From: Pseudomonas sp. StFLB209
GTDB lineage: Bacteria > Pseudomonadota > Gammaproteobacteria > Pseudomonadales > Pseudomonadaceae
Direction of reading: 5' to 3'
Length of the DNA stretch: 64,000 bases
NCBI RefSeq assembly: GCF_000829415.1
Contig: NZ_AP014637.1
Location: 4,295,001 to 4,359,000 of the forward strand
This document shows, in pieces, positions 12,252-21,347 of this stretch (within the stretch, counting starts at the first letter, position 1; every line of letters begins with the position of its first letter). Under the pieces are notes generated by a model. It saw nothing but the letters and a program-made list of their open reading frames with translations. It searched no databases and was not told the DNA's origin. A program made the position numbers and the translations under genes.

Positions 12252-14159
12252 ATGAGTGTGGAAACTCAAAAGCAAACCCTGGGCTTCCAGACCGAGGTGA
12301 AGCAACTGCTGCACCTCATGATCCATTCGCTGTATTCCAACAAGGAAATCTTTCTGCGCGAATTGGTCTCCAACGCTTCCGACGCCGTCGATAAACTGCG
12401 TTTCGAAGCCCTGGCCCGCCCTGAGCTGCTCGAAGGTGGCGCCGAGCTGAAAATCCGTGTCAATTTTGATAGCGACGCCAAAACCGTCAGCATCGAAGAC
12501 AACGGCATCGGCATGAGCCGTGACGACGTGATTGCCCACCTGGGCACCATCGCCAAGTCCGGTACTGCCGACTTCATGAGCAACCTCACCGGTGATCAGA
12601 AGAAGGACTCGCACCTGATCGGTCAGTTCGGTGTTGGTTTCTATTCGGCGTTTATCGTTGCCGACAAGGTTGATGTCTACAGCCGCCGTGCCGGTGCCCC
12701 GGCCAGCGAAGGCGTGCATTGGTCGTCCAAGGGTGAGGGTGACTTCGAAGTTGCGACCGTGGAAAAGGCCGAGCGTGGCACGCGCATCGTTCTGCACCTG
12801 AAAAGCGGTGAAGAAGAGTTTGCCGATGGCTGGCGTCTGCGCAACATCGTCAAGAAATACTCTGACCATATTGCCCTGCCGATCGAGCTGCCCAAGCAGC
12901 AGGCTGCTGCCGCTGAAGGCGAACAAGCGCCGAGCGAAGAATGGGAAACCGTCAACCGTGCCAGCGCGCTGTGGACCCGTCCGCGTACCGAAATCAAGGA
13001 CGAGGAGTATCAGGAGTTCTATAAGCACATCGGCCATGATTTCGAGAACCCGCTGAGCTGGAGCCACAACAAGGTCGAAGGCAAGCTGGAATACAACTCG
13101 CTGCTGTACGTCCCGGCCCGTGCGCCGTTCGACCTGTACCAGCGCGAAGCGCCACGCGGCCTGAAGCTGTATGTACAGCGTGTGTTCATCATGGACCAGG
13201 CTGAGTCGTTCCTGCCGCTGTATCTGCGCTTCATCAAGGGTGTGGTCGATTCCAACGACCTGTCGCTGAACGTGTCCCGCGAGATCCTGCAGAAAGATCC
13301 GATCATCGACTCGATGAAGTCGGCGCTGACCAAGCGCGTGCTGGACATGCTTGAGAAACTGGCCAAGAACGAACCCGAGCAGTACAAGGGCTTCTGGAAA
13401 AACTTCGGTCAGGTCCTCAAGGAAGGTCCGGCCGAAGACTTCGCCAACAAGGAGAAGATCGCCGGTCTGTTGCGCTTCACCTCCACTGCAAGTGAGGGCG
13501 GCGAGCAAGAGGTGTCGCTGGCCGATTACCTGAGCCGCGCCAAGGAAGGTCAGGACAAGATCTACTACCTGACCGGCGAGTCTTATGCGCAGGTCCGTAA
13601 CAGCCCGCACCTTGAAGTCTTCCGCAAAAAGGGCATCGAAGTACTGCTGCTCACTGACCGCATCGATGAGTGGCTGATGAGCTACCTCAGCGAATTCGAC
13701 GGCAAAGGCTTCGTCGATGTCGCTCGTGGTGACCTGGACCTGGGCAAACTGGACTCCGAAGAGGACAAGAAGGCTCAGGAAGAGATCGCCAAAGACAAGG
13801 AAGGCCTGGTCGAGCGGCTGAAAACCGCACTGGGTGAATCGGTCAGTGAAGTGCGGGTTTCCCATCGTCTTACCGATTCGCCAGCGATCCTGGCCATCGG
13901 CGAGCAGGACCTGGGTCTGCAAATGCGCCAGATCCTCGAAGCCAGCGGTCAGAAAGTCCCTGACTCCAAGCCGATCTTCGAATTCAACCCGGCCCACCCG
14001 CTGATCGGCAAGCTCGATGGCGAGCCGGATGAAGACCGCTTTGTCGAGCTGTCGCACATCCTGTTCGACCAGGCGGCGCTGGCTGCCGGTGACAGTCTCA
14101 AAGACCCGGCCGCCTACGTGCGCCGTCTGAACAAGCTGCTGGTCGAACTGTCGGTTTGA
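12252..14159 (+). CDS. htpG: Hsp90-family molecular chaperone
   Basis: The 635-residue cytosolic chaperone is the bacterial Hsp90. The GHKL ATPase domain is clear: [19 protein letters not shown] carries the catalytic Glu and Asn, DNGIGM binds adenine, and [11 protein letters not shown] is the lid motif. The middle domain includes [10 protein letters not shown] and the C-terminal dimerisation domain closes the protein. The ATG at 12252 gives the usual MSVETQK N-terminus with GGAG upstream. Expression is probably heat-inducible from the sigma-32-type promoter at 12157. A terminator follows at 14169. Confidence 0.98.
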   Translation: MSVETQKQTLGFQTEVKQLLHLMIHSLYSNKEIFLRELVSNASDAVDKLRFEALARPELLEGGAELKIRVNFDSDAKTVSIEDNGIGMSRDDVIAHLGTIAKSGTADFMSNLTGDQKKDSHLIGQFGVGFYSAFIVADKVDVYSRRAGAPASEGVHWSSKGEGDFEVATVEKAERGTRIVLHLKSGEEEFADGWRLRNIVKKYSDHIALPIELPKQQAAAAEGEQAPSEEWETVNRASALWTRPRTEIKDEEYQEFYKHIGHDFENPLSWSHNKVEGKLEYNSLLYVPARAPFDLYQREAPRGLKLYVQRVFIMDQAESFLPLYLRFIKGVVDSNDLSLNVSREILQKDPIIDSMKSALTKRVLDMLEKLAKNEPEQYKGFWKNFGQVLKEGPAEDFANKEKIAGLLRFTSTASEGGEQEVSLADYLSRAKEGQDKIYYLTGESYAQVRNSPHLEVFRKKGIEVLLLTDRIDEWLMSYLSEFDGKGFVDVARGDLDLGKLDSEEDKKAQEEIAKDKEGLVERLKTALGESVSEVRVSHRLTDSPAILAIGEQDLGLQMRQILEASGQKVPDSKPIFEFNPAHPLIGKLDGEPDEDRFVELSHILFDQAALAAGDSLKDPAAYVRRLNKLLVELSV

Positions 14160-14168
14160 TGAGCGCTT

Positions 14169-14196
14169 AAAAAAACCCGCTTCGGCGGGTTTTTTT
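14169..14196 (+). terminator. Intrinsic terminator after htpG
   Basis: The stem AAAAACCCGC with GCGGGTTTTT closes on a TTCG tetraloop and ends in a run of seven T. It begins about 10 bases after the htpG stop. Confidence 0.93.
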
Positions 14197-14222
14197 ATGA
14201 ATCCAGTAATCAGGAGTCAGTC

Positions 14223-14951
14223 ATGAGCAAACTGAGTGTACGTTCCGTTATTTGGCACATCGAAGGCCAGGCATTTGAAGGGCGTCTGGTATATGACGCA
14301 GACGCCGCGCAACTGCAGCCGGGCCTGCTGATGGCGCCGAACTGGATGGGTGTCAGCCAGGGCGCTGAAGACATTGCCAGGCAGGTGGCCGGGCAGGGTT
14401 ATGTGGTGTTGCTGGCCGACCTTTACGGGCAGGATGTGCGCCCGGCCAATGGCGATGAAGCCGGGGCGGCGATGATGCCGTTGAAGAATGATCGTGGGCT
14501 GTTGCGCCAGCGCATGCAGGCCGCGCTGGCGCAGTTGCTGGCCCAGCAGGATGTGCATCTGGACCCGCAGCGCATCGCCAGCTTCGGCTTCTGCTTCGGC
14601 GGCTGCTGCGCACTGGAGCTGGCCCGTAGCGGGGCCGATCTGAAGGCGGCGGTGTCGTTCCACGGCACGCTGGATACACCGAACCCGCAGGACGCCCAGA
14701 ACATCAAAGGATCGGTGCTGGTGTTGCATGGCGCTGCCGACCCGTTGGTGCCCAACGAGCAGCTACCGGCGTTCGAGGCCGAGATGGACGCTGCCGGCGT
14801 CGATTGGCAACTGCTCAGCTACGGTGGCGCGGTGCATTCGTTTACTGACCCGGCGGCTAATGTGCCCGGCAAGATGATGTACGACGCCAGGACCTCGCGC
14901 CGGGCGTTTGCCAGCCTGTACAACCTGCTGGATGAAGTCTTCGCCCGCTGA
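14223..14951 (+). CDS. Dienelactone hydrolase-family protein
   Basis: The 242-residue alpha/beta hydrolase has the family's Cys-Asp-His triad: C124 in FGFCFGGCC, D173 in HGAADPLVP, and H205 in GGAVHSFTD. It has no signal peptide, so it is likely cytosolic. True dienelactone hydrolases open lactones in catechol degradation, but many pseudomonad paralogues of this length stand alone with unknown substrates. No aromatic degradation genes are nearby. A ribosome binding site (CAGGAG) precedes the ATG. The substrate cannot be named. Confidence 0.88.
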   Translation: MSKLSVRSVIWHIEGQAFEGRLVYDADAAQLQPGLLMAPNWMGVSQGAEDIARQVAGQGYVVLLADLYGQDVRPANGDEAGAAMMPLKNDRGLLRQRMQAALAQLLAQQDVHLDPQRIASFGFCFGGCCALELARSGADLKAAVSFHGTLDTPNPQDAQNIKGSVLVLHGAADPLVPNEQLPAFEAEMDAAGVDWQLLSYGGAVHSFTDPAANVPGKMMYDARTSRRAFASLYNLLDEVFAR

Positions 14952-14965
14952 GGCGCAGACTGGCG

Positions 14966-15200
14966 CAGGAATGGCTTGAGCCGCGAAGGCTCCCTGACGT
15001 TCGCAGCTAAAGCCAATACTGTTCAGTTAAGTACACAAATCTCGGTGGGAGGCAGCTCTGCTGGCGAAGACGGCGGCGCATTCGCTGCGGATGCTGGGAC
15101 TTTACTGGCCTCTTCGCGAGCAGACCGGAGCGCCGGCCGGCTCTTCCCACCGGGTCCGCAGTGCTTATCTGAAAAGTATTGCAGCTAAAGCCGCTATCGG
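14966..15200. repeat. Composite REP-like repeat, copy 2
   Basis: This segment repeats the interior order of the element at 9771-9973: GCTAAAGCCAATACTGTTCA, then TGCTGGCGAAGACGGCGGCG, then TTTACTGGCCTCTTCGCGAG, then ATTGCAGCTAAAGCCGCT. The copies are diverged but clearly related over about 200 bases. It fills the gap between the convergent hydrolase and pirin genes. Confidence 0.7.
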
Positions 15201-16048
15201 GGTAATTCGATCCGGCCGGTCTCGCCCGGCACCTGCGGCCAGTCTCCGGCGGCCCAGCGTTGCCGGGCGCGGTCGATCAGGGCGATGTCGCTGGCGACGA
15301 AGTTCCAGTTCATCCGGCGTGGCCCGTCCAGCGGCGCGCCACCGATCAGCACCGCATGGCAATCACTCTCGGCGCACAGGTTGATGATCTGGCCCGGTGG
15401 CAGGACTGCCAGGGTGCGTGGCAGCAACGCTTCGCCGTCCAGCGAGGCCTCGCCGGCCAGCAGATACACTGCGCGTTGTTCGTGTTCGCAAGGGATGGCC
15501 AGTGTGGTGGCGGTGCCCAGATGCAGTTCGGCGTACAGCGTGGGTGACAGCACCGGGACCGGGGAGCTCAGACCAAAGCCGTGGCCGGCGATCAGTCGAA
15601 CGCGAATGCCCATGGCGTCGCTGACCGGCAGTTCGGTAGCCCGGTGATGGCTGTAATGGCCGGCACCTTGTTCATGCTCTTTGGGCGATGCCAGCCATAC
15701 CTGCAGCCCGTGCAGCCGTGAGCCGCTGTGCAGGAGTGCCGGCGGGGTACGTTCGACATGGGCGATGGCTGCGCCGGCAGTCATCCAGCTGACCTCGCCA
15801 GGCCCCACCGGCTGGTCGCTGCCCAGGCTGTCCTTGTGCTGCAGCTGGCCCTCGAACAGGTAGGTGAGGGTCGACAGGCCGATATGCGGATGCTGCAAGA
15901 TGTCCATGCCGCTGCCTGGTGCATAGACGTGGGGCAGCATGTGATCGAAAAACACAAACGGGCCGACACTGCGGCATCCTGCTGACGGCAGCGGACGCAG
16001 GATGGGCTGGCCTTCGACGGTTTCAGGGCGTGGGGTTACGATCAGCAT
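15194..16048 (-). CDS. Pirin-family cupin protein
   Basis: The 284-residue bicupin has the metal ligands of pirins: H53 and H55 in LQHPHIGLSTLTYLFEG, H97 and E99 in IAHVERTP. The N-terminal half carries this metal site; the C-terminal cupin (from about residue 155) looks degenerate, as is normal. Some bacterial pirins have quercetinase activity or influence pyruvate dehydrogenase; the role here is unknown. Its 3' end touches the REP-like repeat. The GntR gene upstream is on the same strand, 35 bases away, so they may be co-transcribed. Confidence 0.9.
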   Translation of the reverse strand: MLIVTPRPETVEGQPILRPLPSAGCRSVGPFVFFDHMLPHVYAPGSGMDILQHPHIGLSTLTYLFEGQLQHKDSLGSDQPVGPGEVSWMTAGAAIAHVERTPPALLHSGSRLHGLQVWLASPKEHEQGAGHYSHHRATELPVSDAMGIRVRLIAGHGFGLSSPVPVLSPTLYAELHLGTATTLAIPCEHEQRAVYLLAGEASLDGEALLPRTLAVLPPGQIINLCAESDCHAVLIGGAPLDGPRRMNWNFVASDIALIDRARQRWAAGDWPQVPGETGRIELPR

Positions 16049-16083
16049 GGCGGCTTATCCGTACGGTTGAACATCGCCTGATT

Positions 16084-16827
16084 TCAGTAGGCCAGCGCTA
16101 CTTCCACACCGGCCGGGGCCGCGTACTCGGCCATGCGTCGGCGTGACAGTTCGAAGTGGGCGCGCACCACCTGGGCGGCGGTGTCCGGGTCGCGCTGCTC
16201 GATGGCCTCGATCATCTGGTCGTGCTGGGCACAGGCCAGTTCCAGGTCCTGCTGCATGTCACGGGTAGTGGGGTGGCGGTAAAACGTCTTGCCCAGCCGT
16301 GCGTGATCGATCAGCAGGCGGCGCAGGCTCGGCATCAAGTAATCGTTGTGCGCCATCTTGCCGATTTCAAGGTGAAATTCATCGTTGTAGATGATGCGGT
16401 TTTCCACGTCCTTGTCTTCGATCGCCTGACGGAAATTTTCCTGGATGGTACGTAGCCGGGTGATCTCGGCAGGTGTGGCATGCAGTGCAGCCAGTTGGGT
16501 GGTGGCGATGTAGATCAGCGGCGCAGACAGGAAAAAACTGTGCAGTGACTCGTGGCTCATGGCCGCCACGCGAGGCGCGCGGTTGGCCTCCAGCTCGATA
16601 TAGCCCTCGGCCGCGATCTGGCGCAGCAATTCACGCACGGGCGGGCGCGACAGGCCGAACTCGTCGCACAGAGCCAGTTCATCGACCACCGCGCCGGGGG
16701 CCAGCTCCATGCTCAAGATGCGCCGACGCAATGTATCGCCCAGTACCACTTTACGGTCCGGAGAAATGTCGCTGCCTGCGGGTTCGGCATCGGCCTGGGC
16801 TTTGATCGCGGGTTTTTTGCTTGCCAT
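16084..16827 (-). CDS. GntR-family transcriptional regulator (FCD subfamily)
   Basis: The 247-residue regulator has an N-terminal winged helix-turn-helix at about residues 30-95 (ALCDEFGLSRPPVRELLRQI) and an all-helical FCD ligand domain. The FCD metal-binding pattern is visible: YNDEFHLEIG, then AQHDQMIEAI, then RAHFELSRRR. A lysine-rich tail of about 25 residues precedes the HTH. It is divergent from the ABC transporter operon at 17459 and could repress it. Alternatively it controls only itself and the pirin gene. The ligand is unknown. Confidence 0.9.
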   Translation of the reverse strand: MASKKPAIKAQADAEPAGSDISPDRKVVLGDTLRRRILSMELAPGAVVDELALCDEFGLSRPPVRELLRQIAAEGYIELEANRAPRVAAMSHESLHSFFLSAPLIYIATTQLAALHATPAEITRLRTIQENFRQAIEDKDVENRIIYNDEFHLEIGKMAHNDYLMPSLRRLLIDHARLGKTFYRHPTTRDMQQDLELACAQHDQMIEAIEQRDPDTAAQVVRAHFELSRRRMAEYAAPAGVEVALAY

Positions 16828-17458
16828 GGTTTATTGTCTACTTTTTGTATTACGGATATTGAGAGCTGCCGGGTTGCCTGTCTAGCGTTTTTTAAAGCGC
16901 ATCCGGCCATCGTCGTCCGGGCGAGCAGGGCGATATTTGAGCATATTCCGGCGATTGGTCGGGCGGGCTCATTGCAATGCCGGGTGTTTCAGATATCAAG
17001 GCCAGAAAAAGCATAAATAGATGTTGGTGAAAGCGACTGGATCATATCCATTAGCGACATGCCCGAGGCGGTTTTTTTCCACCCTAACGCCTTGAAAGCC
17101 ATGAAAAATACAGCTTCTGATGTATTTGTGTTGAATTTAATAGGTATACACAAAGAATACATTCCCATTGACCGGCGTCGGTGCGCATGCGAGTCTCATC
17201 GCATCCGCCATCGGCAACGGCCTCCCGCAGCGCTCCACAGCATGCCCGCGCCTTGCCCATAGATGGCTGCGGCACCACGACAACAGGGTTGTGTTCTCTA
17301 CACCGATCGTTGCTTCTCTGGGCGCTGATAATCGGGCGTAAGCCTTCGAGCAGAACAACAAGAATATGCAGAGCTGCGGCACCCGCGGGTCTGTTTTTGA
17401 AGAGCAGGGCTTAACGCATAAAAGCCCGGACAGCAGTGTGTCAACCAGAGGATGAACC
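16828..17458. promoter_or_regulatory. Intergenic region between gntR and the ABC operon
   Basis: This 631-base stretch has no convincing gene. It is locally AT-rich (about 16990-17170), unlike the flanking coding DNA. Near 16844 is TTGTATTACGG and near 17141 is AGGTATACACAAAG; both contain the GTAT...AC core seen in operators of some FCD-type GntR regulators, but neither is a full palindrome. No clear sigma-70 or sigma-54 promoter was recognised. Confidence 0.35.
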
Positions 17459-18310
17459 ATGAAACGTTTATTGAAGACGCTTTGTGCAATGACGGTCGTC
17501 GGCATGACGGTAACCACCGTTCAGGCCGAAGAAAAAGTCATCAACATGGGCACGATTTCTTATGAGGACGTGACCCCGATCACCGGGATTACCAAGAAGG
17601 TTCTGGAAGACTCTGGTTACACGGTCAAGGTCACCACCTTTTCCGAATGGGGCATTGCCTACGCGGCCCTGAGCAAGGGTGATATCCAGATCCTCGCTTC
17701 GCAGATCGACTACGTGGCCCAGGACTACTGGAACAAGAACAAGAACCGTCTGGAGAAAATCTCCCCGGTTTCCCACGGCCTGTACCAGGGTGTGGCCGTG
17801 CCGGCCTACGTTCCGGTCGACTCGCTGGAGCAGCTCAACGATAACGCGAACAAGTTCAATAACCGGATTGTCGGCATCGAGCCGGGTTCGGGTCTGATGA
17901 ACGAGGCGAGCACTGCGGTCAAAGAATACGGCATCAAGCTCAACCTGATCGAAGGCAGCAGCTCGGCGATGAGCGCGGCGCTCAAGTCGGCTGTCGACCG
18001 CAAGGAATGGGTCGCCGTGACCGTCTGGGAGCCGTCGTGGATGGCCCAGAAATATGAACTTAAATTCCTTAAAGATCCCAAGGGTATTTTCGCCCCGCCA
18101 CAAAGTTACTACTGGATTGGTCGCAAGGGCTTCTCGGCCGAGAACCCGCAGGCGCGTGAAACCCTGGCCGGTATCTATGTACCCCTGTCGGTGATCACCG
18201 CCATCAATGGCGAGGTCAAGGACGGCAAGACCATGGACCAGGCCGTTAAAGACTGGACTGACAAAAACGCCGACCTGATCAAGCGTTGGGAGAATATCAA
18301 GAAGTACTGA
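17459..18310 (+). CDS. Periplasmic substrate-binding protein of a quaternary-amine-type ABC transporter
   Basis: The 283-residue OpuAC-family protein has a signal peptide ending VQA-EE at about residue 24. The mature part is a type II binding fold with the family's WEPSWMAQKYELKFL and LAGIYVPLSVITAINGEVKDG stretches and several Trp/Tyr residues that could form an aromatic cage for a trimethylammonium group. Likely ligands are glycine betaine, carnitine, choline or a related betaine; the sequence alone does not decide. It is the first gene of the transporter operon, and a hairpin right after its stop could make its mRNA more abundant than the downstream genes. Confidence 0.88.
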   Translation: MKRLLKTLCAMTVVGMTVTTVQAEEKVINMGTISYEDVTPITGITKKVLEDSGYTVKVTTFSEWGIAYAALSKGDIQILASQIDYVAQDYWNKNKNRLEKISPVSHGLYQGVAVPAYVPVDSLEQLNDNANKFNNRIVGIEPGSGLMNEASTAVKEYGIKLNLIEGSSSAMSAALKSAVDRKEWVAVTVWEPSWMAQKYELKFLKDPKGIFAPPQSYYWIGRKGFSAENPQARETLAGIYVPLSVITAINGEVKDGKTMDQAVKDWTDKNADLIKRWENIKKY

Positions 18311-18326
18311 CTGCGCCTTGCGCCTT

Positions 18327-18352
18327 GGCCTCTAGCTTTTTAGAGGCCTCTT
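18327..18352 (+). terminator. Intra-operon hairpin (partial terminator or mRNA stabiliser)
   Basis: A perfect 8-bp stem (GGCCTCTA at 18327-18334, TAGAGGCC at 18341-18348) encloses GCTTTT and is followed by TCTTAAT. It sits between the binding-protein gene and the ATPase gene, where such hairpins often lower read-through or protect the upstream message. Confidence 0.6.
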
Positions 18353-18411
18353 AATCTGCCGAACTCGCTATCAATAATTAGACCAGAAGCTTCTGGTTCG
18401 ACGGGTGTGAA

Positions 18412-19530
18412 ATGAATACAGTCAAAAATGACACTGATGAGGTGTTGGTCAGCTGTCAGTCGGTCTGGAAAGTGTTTGGCGACAATGCCCAGACCGCCAT
18501 GCAGGCATATATAGAGCGTGGCTTGAGCAAGAAGCAGATCCTCCAGGACTTTGGCTGCGTGGTGGGTGTTTCCGATGTCAACATCCAACTGCGGCGTGGC
18601 GAGATCTTCTGCATCATGGGCTTGTCCGGCAGTGGCAAATCCACGCTGATCCGCATGCTCAACAAACTGATCGCACCCACTAGCGGACAGATTCTGGTCA
18701 AGGGCAAAGACCTGGCCAAACTTGATGGCGCCGAACTGCGCGACATCCGTGCCCGGCACATCGGTATGGTGTTCCAGAGCGTGGCGCTGCTGCCGCACCG
18801 CACGGTGCTGGAAAACGCCGCCTTCGGTCTGGAGGTGCGTGGGGTTGCCAAGGCAGAGCGGCACAAGGTCGCCGAGCAGGCGCTGGCCAAGGTCGGTCTG
18901 TCTGACTGGGTCAACCGTTACCCCTCTGAATTATCGGGCGGCATGCAGCAGCGTGTCGGCCTGGCGCGGGCGATCACCTCCGACCCTGAGGTGATTCTCA
19001 TGGACGAGCCGTTCAGCGCCCTTGACCCGTTGATCCGTCGCCAGTTGCAGGATGAGTTCCGCGAGCTCACCAAGTCGCTGGGCAAATCAGCGGTGTTCAT
19101 TACCCATGATCTGGAAGAGGCGATCCGTATCGGTGACCGCATCGCGATCATGAAAGACGGCATGATCATTCAGGAAGGTACGGCTGAAGAGATCGTCCTG
19201 CACCCGGCCGACGATTACGTGGCCGAATTCGTGGCGGGTATTTCGCGGCTGCACTTGGTCAAGGCCGAAGCGGTCATGACCCCTATTGCCGTGTGGCGCG
19301 CCGCGCATCCGCAAACCGATGTCAGCAGCCTGCCGGTAGCGGACATCCAGGCTGACCTTGATGATCTGATCAACCTGCTGATTCGCAGCGATTGCGAAGC
19401 CCTGGCGGTGCTTGACGGTGGCGTCGTGCAGGGTGTCGTCAGCCAGCGTGATCTGCTGCGCGGGGTACAGGGCAGCGCCAACGAGTTCCAGGACCTCGCT
19501 CATGGCACGGTTGTGGAGTCGACGCCATGA
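18412..19530 (+). CDS. ProV-like ATPase of a quaternary-amine ABC transporter
   Basis: The 372-residue ABC ATPase has Walker A GLSGSGKST (70-78), signature LSGGMQQR, Walker B VILMDEPFSALD, and the H-loop VFITHDLEEA. The N-terminal 60 residues (FGDNAQTAMQAYIERGLSKK) are typical of ProV/OpuAA-type subunits. The C-terminal ~110 residues look like CBS-type sequence, ending SQRDLLRG; in OpuA this region senses ionic strength. The stop overlaps the first permease by four bases (ATGA), so the genes are translationally coupled. Confidence 0.92.
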   Translation: MNTVKNDTDEVLVSCQSVWKVFGDNAQTAMQAYIERGLSKKQILQDFGCVVGVSDVNIQLRRGEIFCIMGLSGSGKSTLIRMLNKLIAPTSGQILVKGKDLAKLDGAELRDIRARHIGMVFQSVALLPHRTVLENAAFGLEVRGVAKAERHKVAEQALAKVGLSDWVNRYPSELSGGMQQRVGLARAITSDPEVILMDEPFSALDPLIRRQLQDEFRELTKSLGKSAVFITHDLEEAIRIGDRIAIMKDGMIIQEGTAEEIVLHPADDYVAEFVAGISRLHLVKAEAVMTPIAVWRAAHPQTDVSSLPVADIQADLDDLINLLIRSDCEALAVLDGGVVQGVVSQRDLLRGVQGSANEFQDLAHGTVVESTP

Positions 19531-20381
19531 ATCCCGCCGATTTTGCCTCGGCTTTCGATGCGAAAGTCGACGCCGCCCTGGAATGGACGGCGGATAACTG
19601 GTCGACCGCATTCGATGCCCTCAACGATGCCTTGAAAAGCTTGTATCAGGCGGTCTACTGGGCGCTGGCGGTGGCCCCCTTCTATGTGGTTGCAGCGCTG
19701 ATCGGCGCGCTGGCCTGGCGTCTGACCGGCAGTTGGAAATTTGCCGTCGGCACGGCGCTGAGCCTGTGCTTCTGCGAGCTGATGGGCCTGTGGCCGGAAA
19801 CCATGAGCACCCTGGCACTGGTCTTGACGGCCACCAGCCTGGCGCTGCTGGTCGGGGTGCCGGCGGGGGTGGCCGCTGGTTTGATGCCAGCGCTGGATCG
19901 GGTGACCGAACCGACCCTTGACCTGCTGCAGACCTTGCCGCCCTACATCTATCTGTTGCCGGCCATCGCCTTGTTGGGCTACGGCTCGGGCACCGCACTG
20001 GTGGCGACTTTCATCGTGGCCGTGCCGCCGGTGTTGCGCCTGACGTGCCTGGGTATCCGGATGACGCCCCGCCAGTTCATTGAGCTGGGCGAAGCCAGCG
20101 GCACGACGGGCTGGCAGCAGTTCTTCAAGATCCGCTTGCCGTTTGCCTTGCCGAGCATCATGGCCGGGGTCAACCAGAGCCTGATGATGGCGTTCGGCAT
20201 GGTGGTGATTGCCGGCATCGTCGGTTCCGGCGGGCTGGGTGAAGCAATCTATGCGGCGATCCGGACCCTGGATATCGCCAAATCGATCAATGCGTCGATT
20301 GCCATTGTGGTTCTGACCCTGATTCTGGACCGCATGACCCAGAGTCTGATCCGTGGCGATGACGCTGGAGGCCGCCCATGA
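19527..20381 (+). CDS. ABC transporter permease 1 (ProW/OpuAB-like)
   Basis: The 284-residue membrane protein has a soluble N-terminal stretch of about 45 residues followed by about six or seven membrane segments. It carries the ATPase-contact (EAA) loop ELGEASGTTGWQQFFKIRLPFALPSIM. The motif GIVGSGGLGEAIYAAIRTLD near the end is typical of betaine permeases. It overlaps the ATPase gene and the second permease by four bases each. It would pair with the second permease as a heterodimer, whereas many ProW-type systems use one permease. Confidence 0.9.
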   Translation: MNPADFASAFDAKVDAALEWTADNWSTAFDALNDALKSLYQAVYWALAVAPFYVVAALIGALAWRLTGSWKFAVGTALSLCFCELMGLWPETMSTLALVLTATSLALLVGVPAGVAAGLMPALDRVTEPTLDLLQTLPPYIYLLPAIALLGYGSGTALVATFIVAVPPVLRLTCLGIRMTPRQFIELGEASGTTGWQQFFKIRLPFALPSIMAGVNQSLMMAFGMVVIAGIVGSGGLGEAIYAAIRTLDIAKSINASIAIVVLTLILDRMTQSLIRGDDAGGRP

Positions 20382-21232
20382 GCCTGTCCGATATCAGATT
20401 CTCTCCAGGTCAATACCTGGCACCGGTGGTGGACTGGCTGAATGCCAACCTGCACCCGCTGTTTGCTGCGATCAGCCGAGTGATCGAGTTCATTCTGGGT
20501 GGTTGCGAAGCCGCATTGCTGGCGCTGCCGGCCTGGCTGATCATGCTCGCCGTGGCCGGGCTTGCGTACTTTTTCATCAACCTGCGGGCGGCTTTGCTGG
20601 CGCTGGTGATGCTCGGCTTCTGCCTGATTTGCGGGCTCTGGACCGCGTCGATGCAGACCATCGCGCTGGTCACGGTGTCGGTGCTGATCTCGGTCAGCGT
20701 GGCGTTCCCGCTCGGCATTCTGGCGGCGCGCTACAAGCGCATGGACGCTGCGGTCGGCCCGTTGCTCAACGTCATGCAGACCGTACCACCTTGGGTCTAC
20801 CTGATTCCGGCAGTCATGGTGTTCAGCCTGGGCAAGGTGCCGGCGATCATCGCCACCATCATCTACGGCGTGCCGCCGATGATGCGCCTGACCACGCTGG
20901 CCTTCAAACAGATCCCCAAGGACTTGCTGGAACTGGGCCAGGCCATGGGCGCGCCGCCCCGGGCGATCCTGTTCAAGATCGAGATTCCGGCGGCCATGCC
21001 GACCCTGCTGGTGGGGTTGAACCAGTGCATCCTGTTGTCGCTGGCGATGGTGGTACTGGCCGGCCTGGTCGGTGCCGGTGGCCTGGGGGCGGAAGTCACC
21101 CGTGGCCTGACCCGCATGGAAATGGGCCTGGGGCTGCGCGCCGGGCTTGCGATCGTGGCAGTGGCGCTGCTGCTTGATCGTCTATCACGCGGTGCGCTAC
21201 AGCGTAGCAACATGTCGTCCGCAGACCAGTGA
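20378..21232 (+). CDS. ABC transporter permease 2 (ProW/OpuAB-like)
   Basis: The second 284-residue permease is homologous to the first, with the EAA loop ELGQAMGAPPRAILFKIEIPAAMPTLL and GLVGAGGLGAEVTRGLTRME near the end. The start overlaps the previous stop (ATGA). Two similar permeases of identical length imply a tandem duplication with divergence. A terminator follows about 53 bases after the stop. Confidence 0.9.
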   Translation: MSLSDIRFSPGQYLAPVVDWLNANLHPLFAAISRVIEFILGGCEAALLALPAWLIMLAVAGLAYFFINLRAALLALVMLGFCLICGLWTASMQTIALVTVSVLISVSVAFPLGILAARYKRMDAAVGPLLNVMQTVPPWVYLIPAVMVFSLGKVPAIIATIIYGVPPMMRLTTLAFKQIPKDLLELGQAMGAPPRAILFKIEIPAAMPTLLVGLNQCILLSLAMVVLAGLVGAGGLGAEVTRGLTRMEMGLGLRAGLAIVAVALLLDRLSRGALQRSNMSSADQ

Positions 21233-21284
21233 GTGTCGGCCAGCGGCGTATGATGCTGCGGGTCACGATCAAACAAAGCCGGGT

Positions 21285-21314
21285 AACCGGGCCAGTTGTG
21301 CCGGGCCCGGTTTT
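21285..21314 (+). terminator. Intrinsic terminator after the ABC operon
   Basis: A 9-bp stem (AACCGGGCC at 21285-21293, GGCCCGGTT at 21304-21312) is followed by TTTTC. It separates the transporter operon from the GlxA-type regulator gene. Confidence 0.8.
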
Positions 21315-21347
21315 CATATGAATAACAAAAGTGTGTAGAGGCCGCGA

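Noticed and set aside
17059..17262. Small open frames (67 codons and similar) in the gntR-ABC gap
   Set aside because: No ribosome binding sites, no protein-like composition and overlapping frames on both strands.
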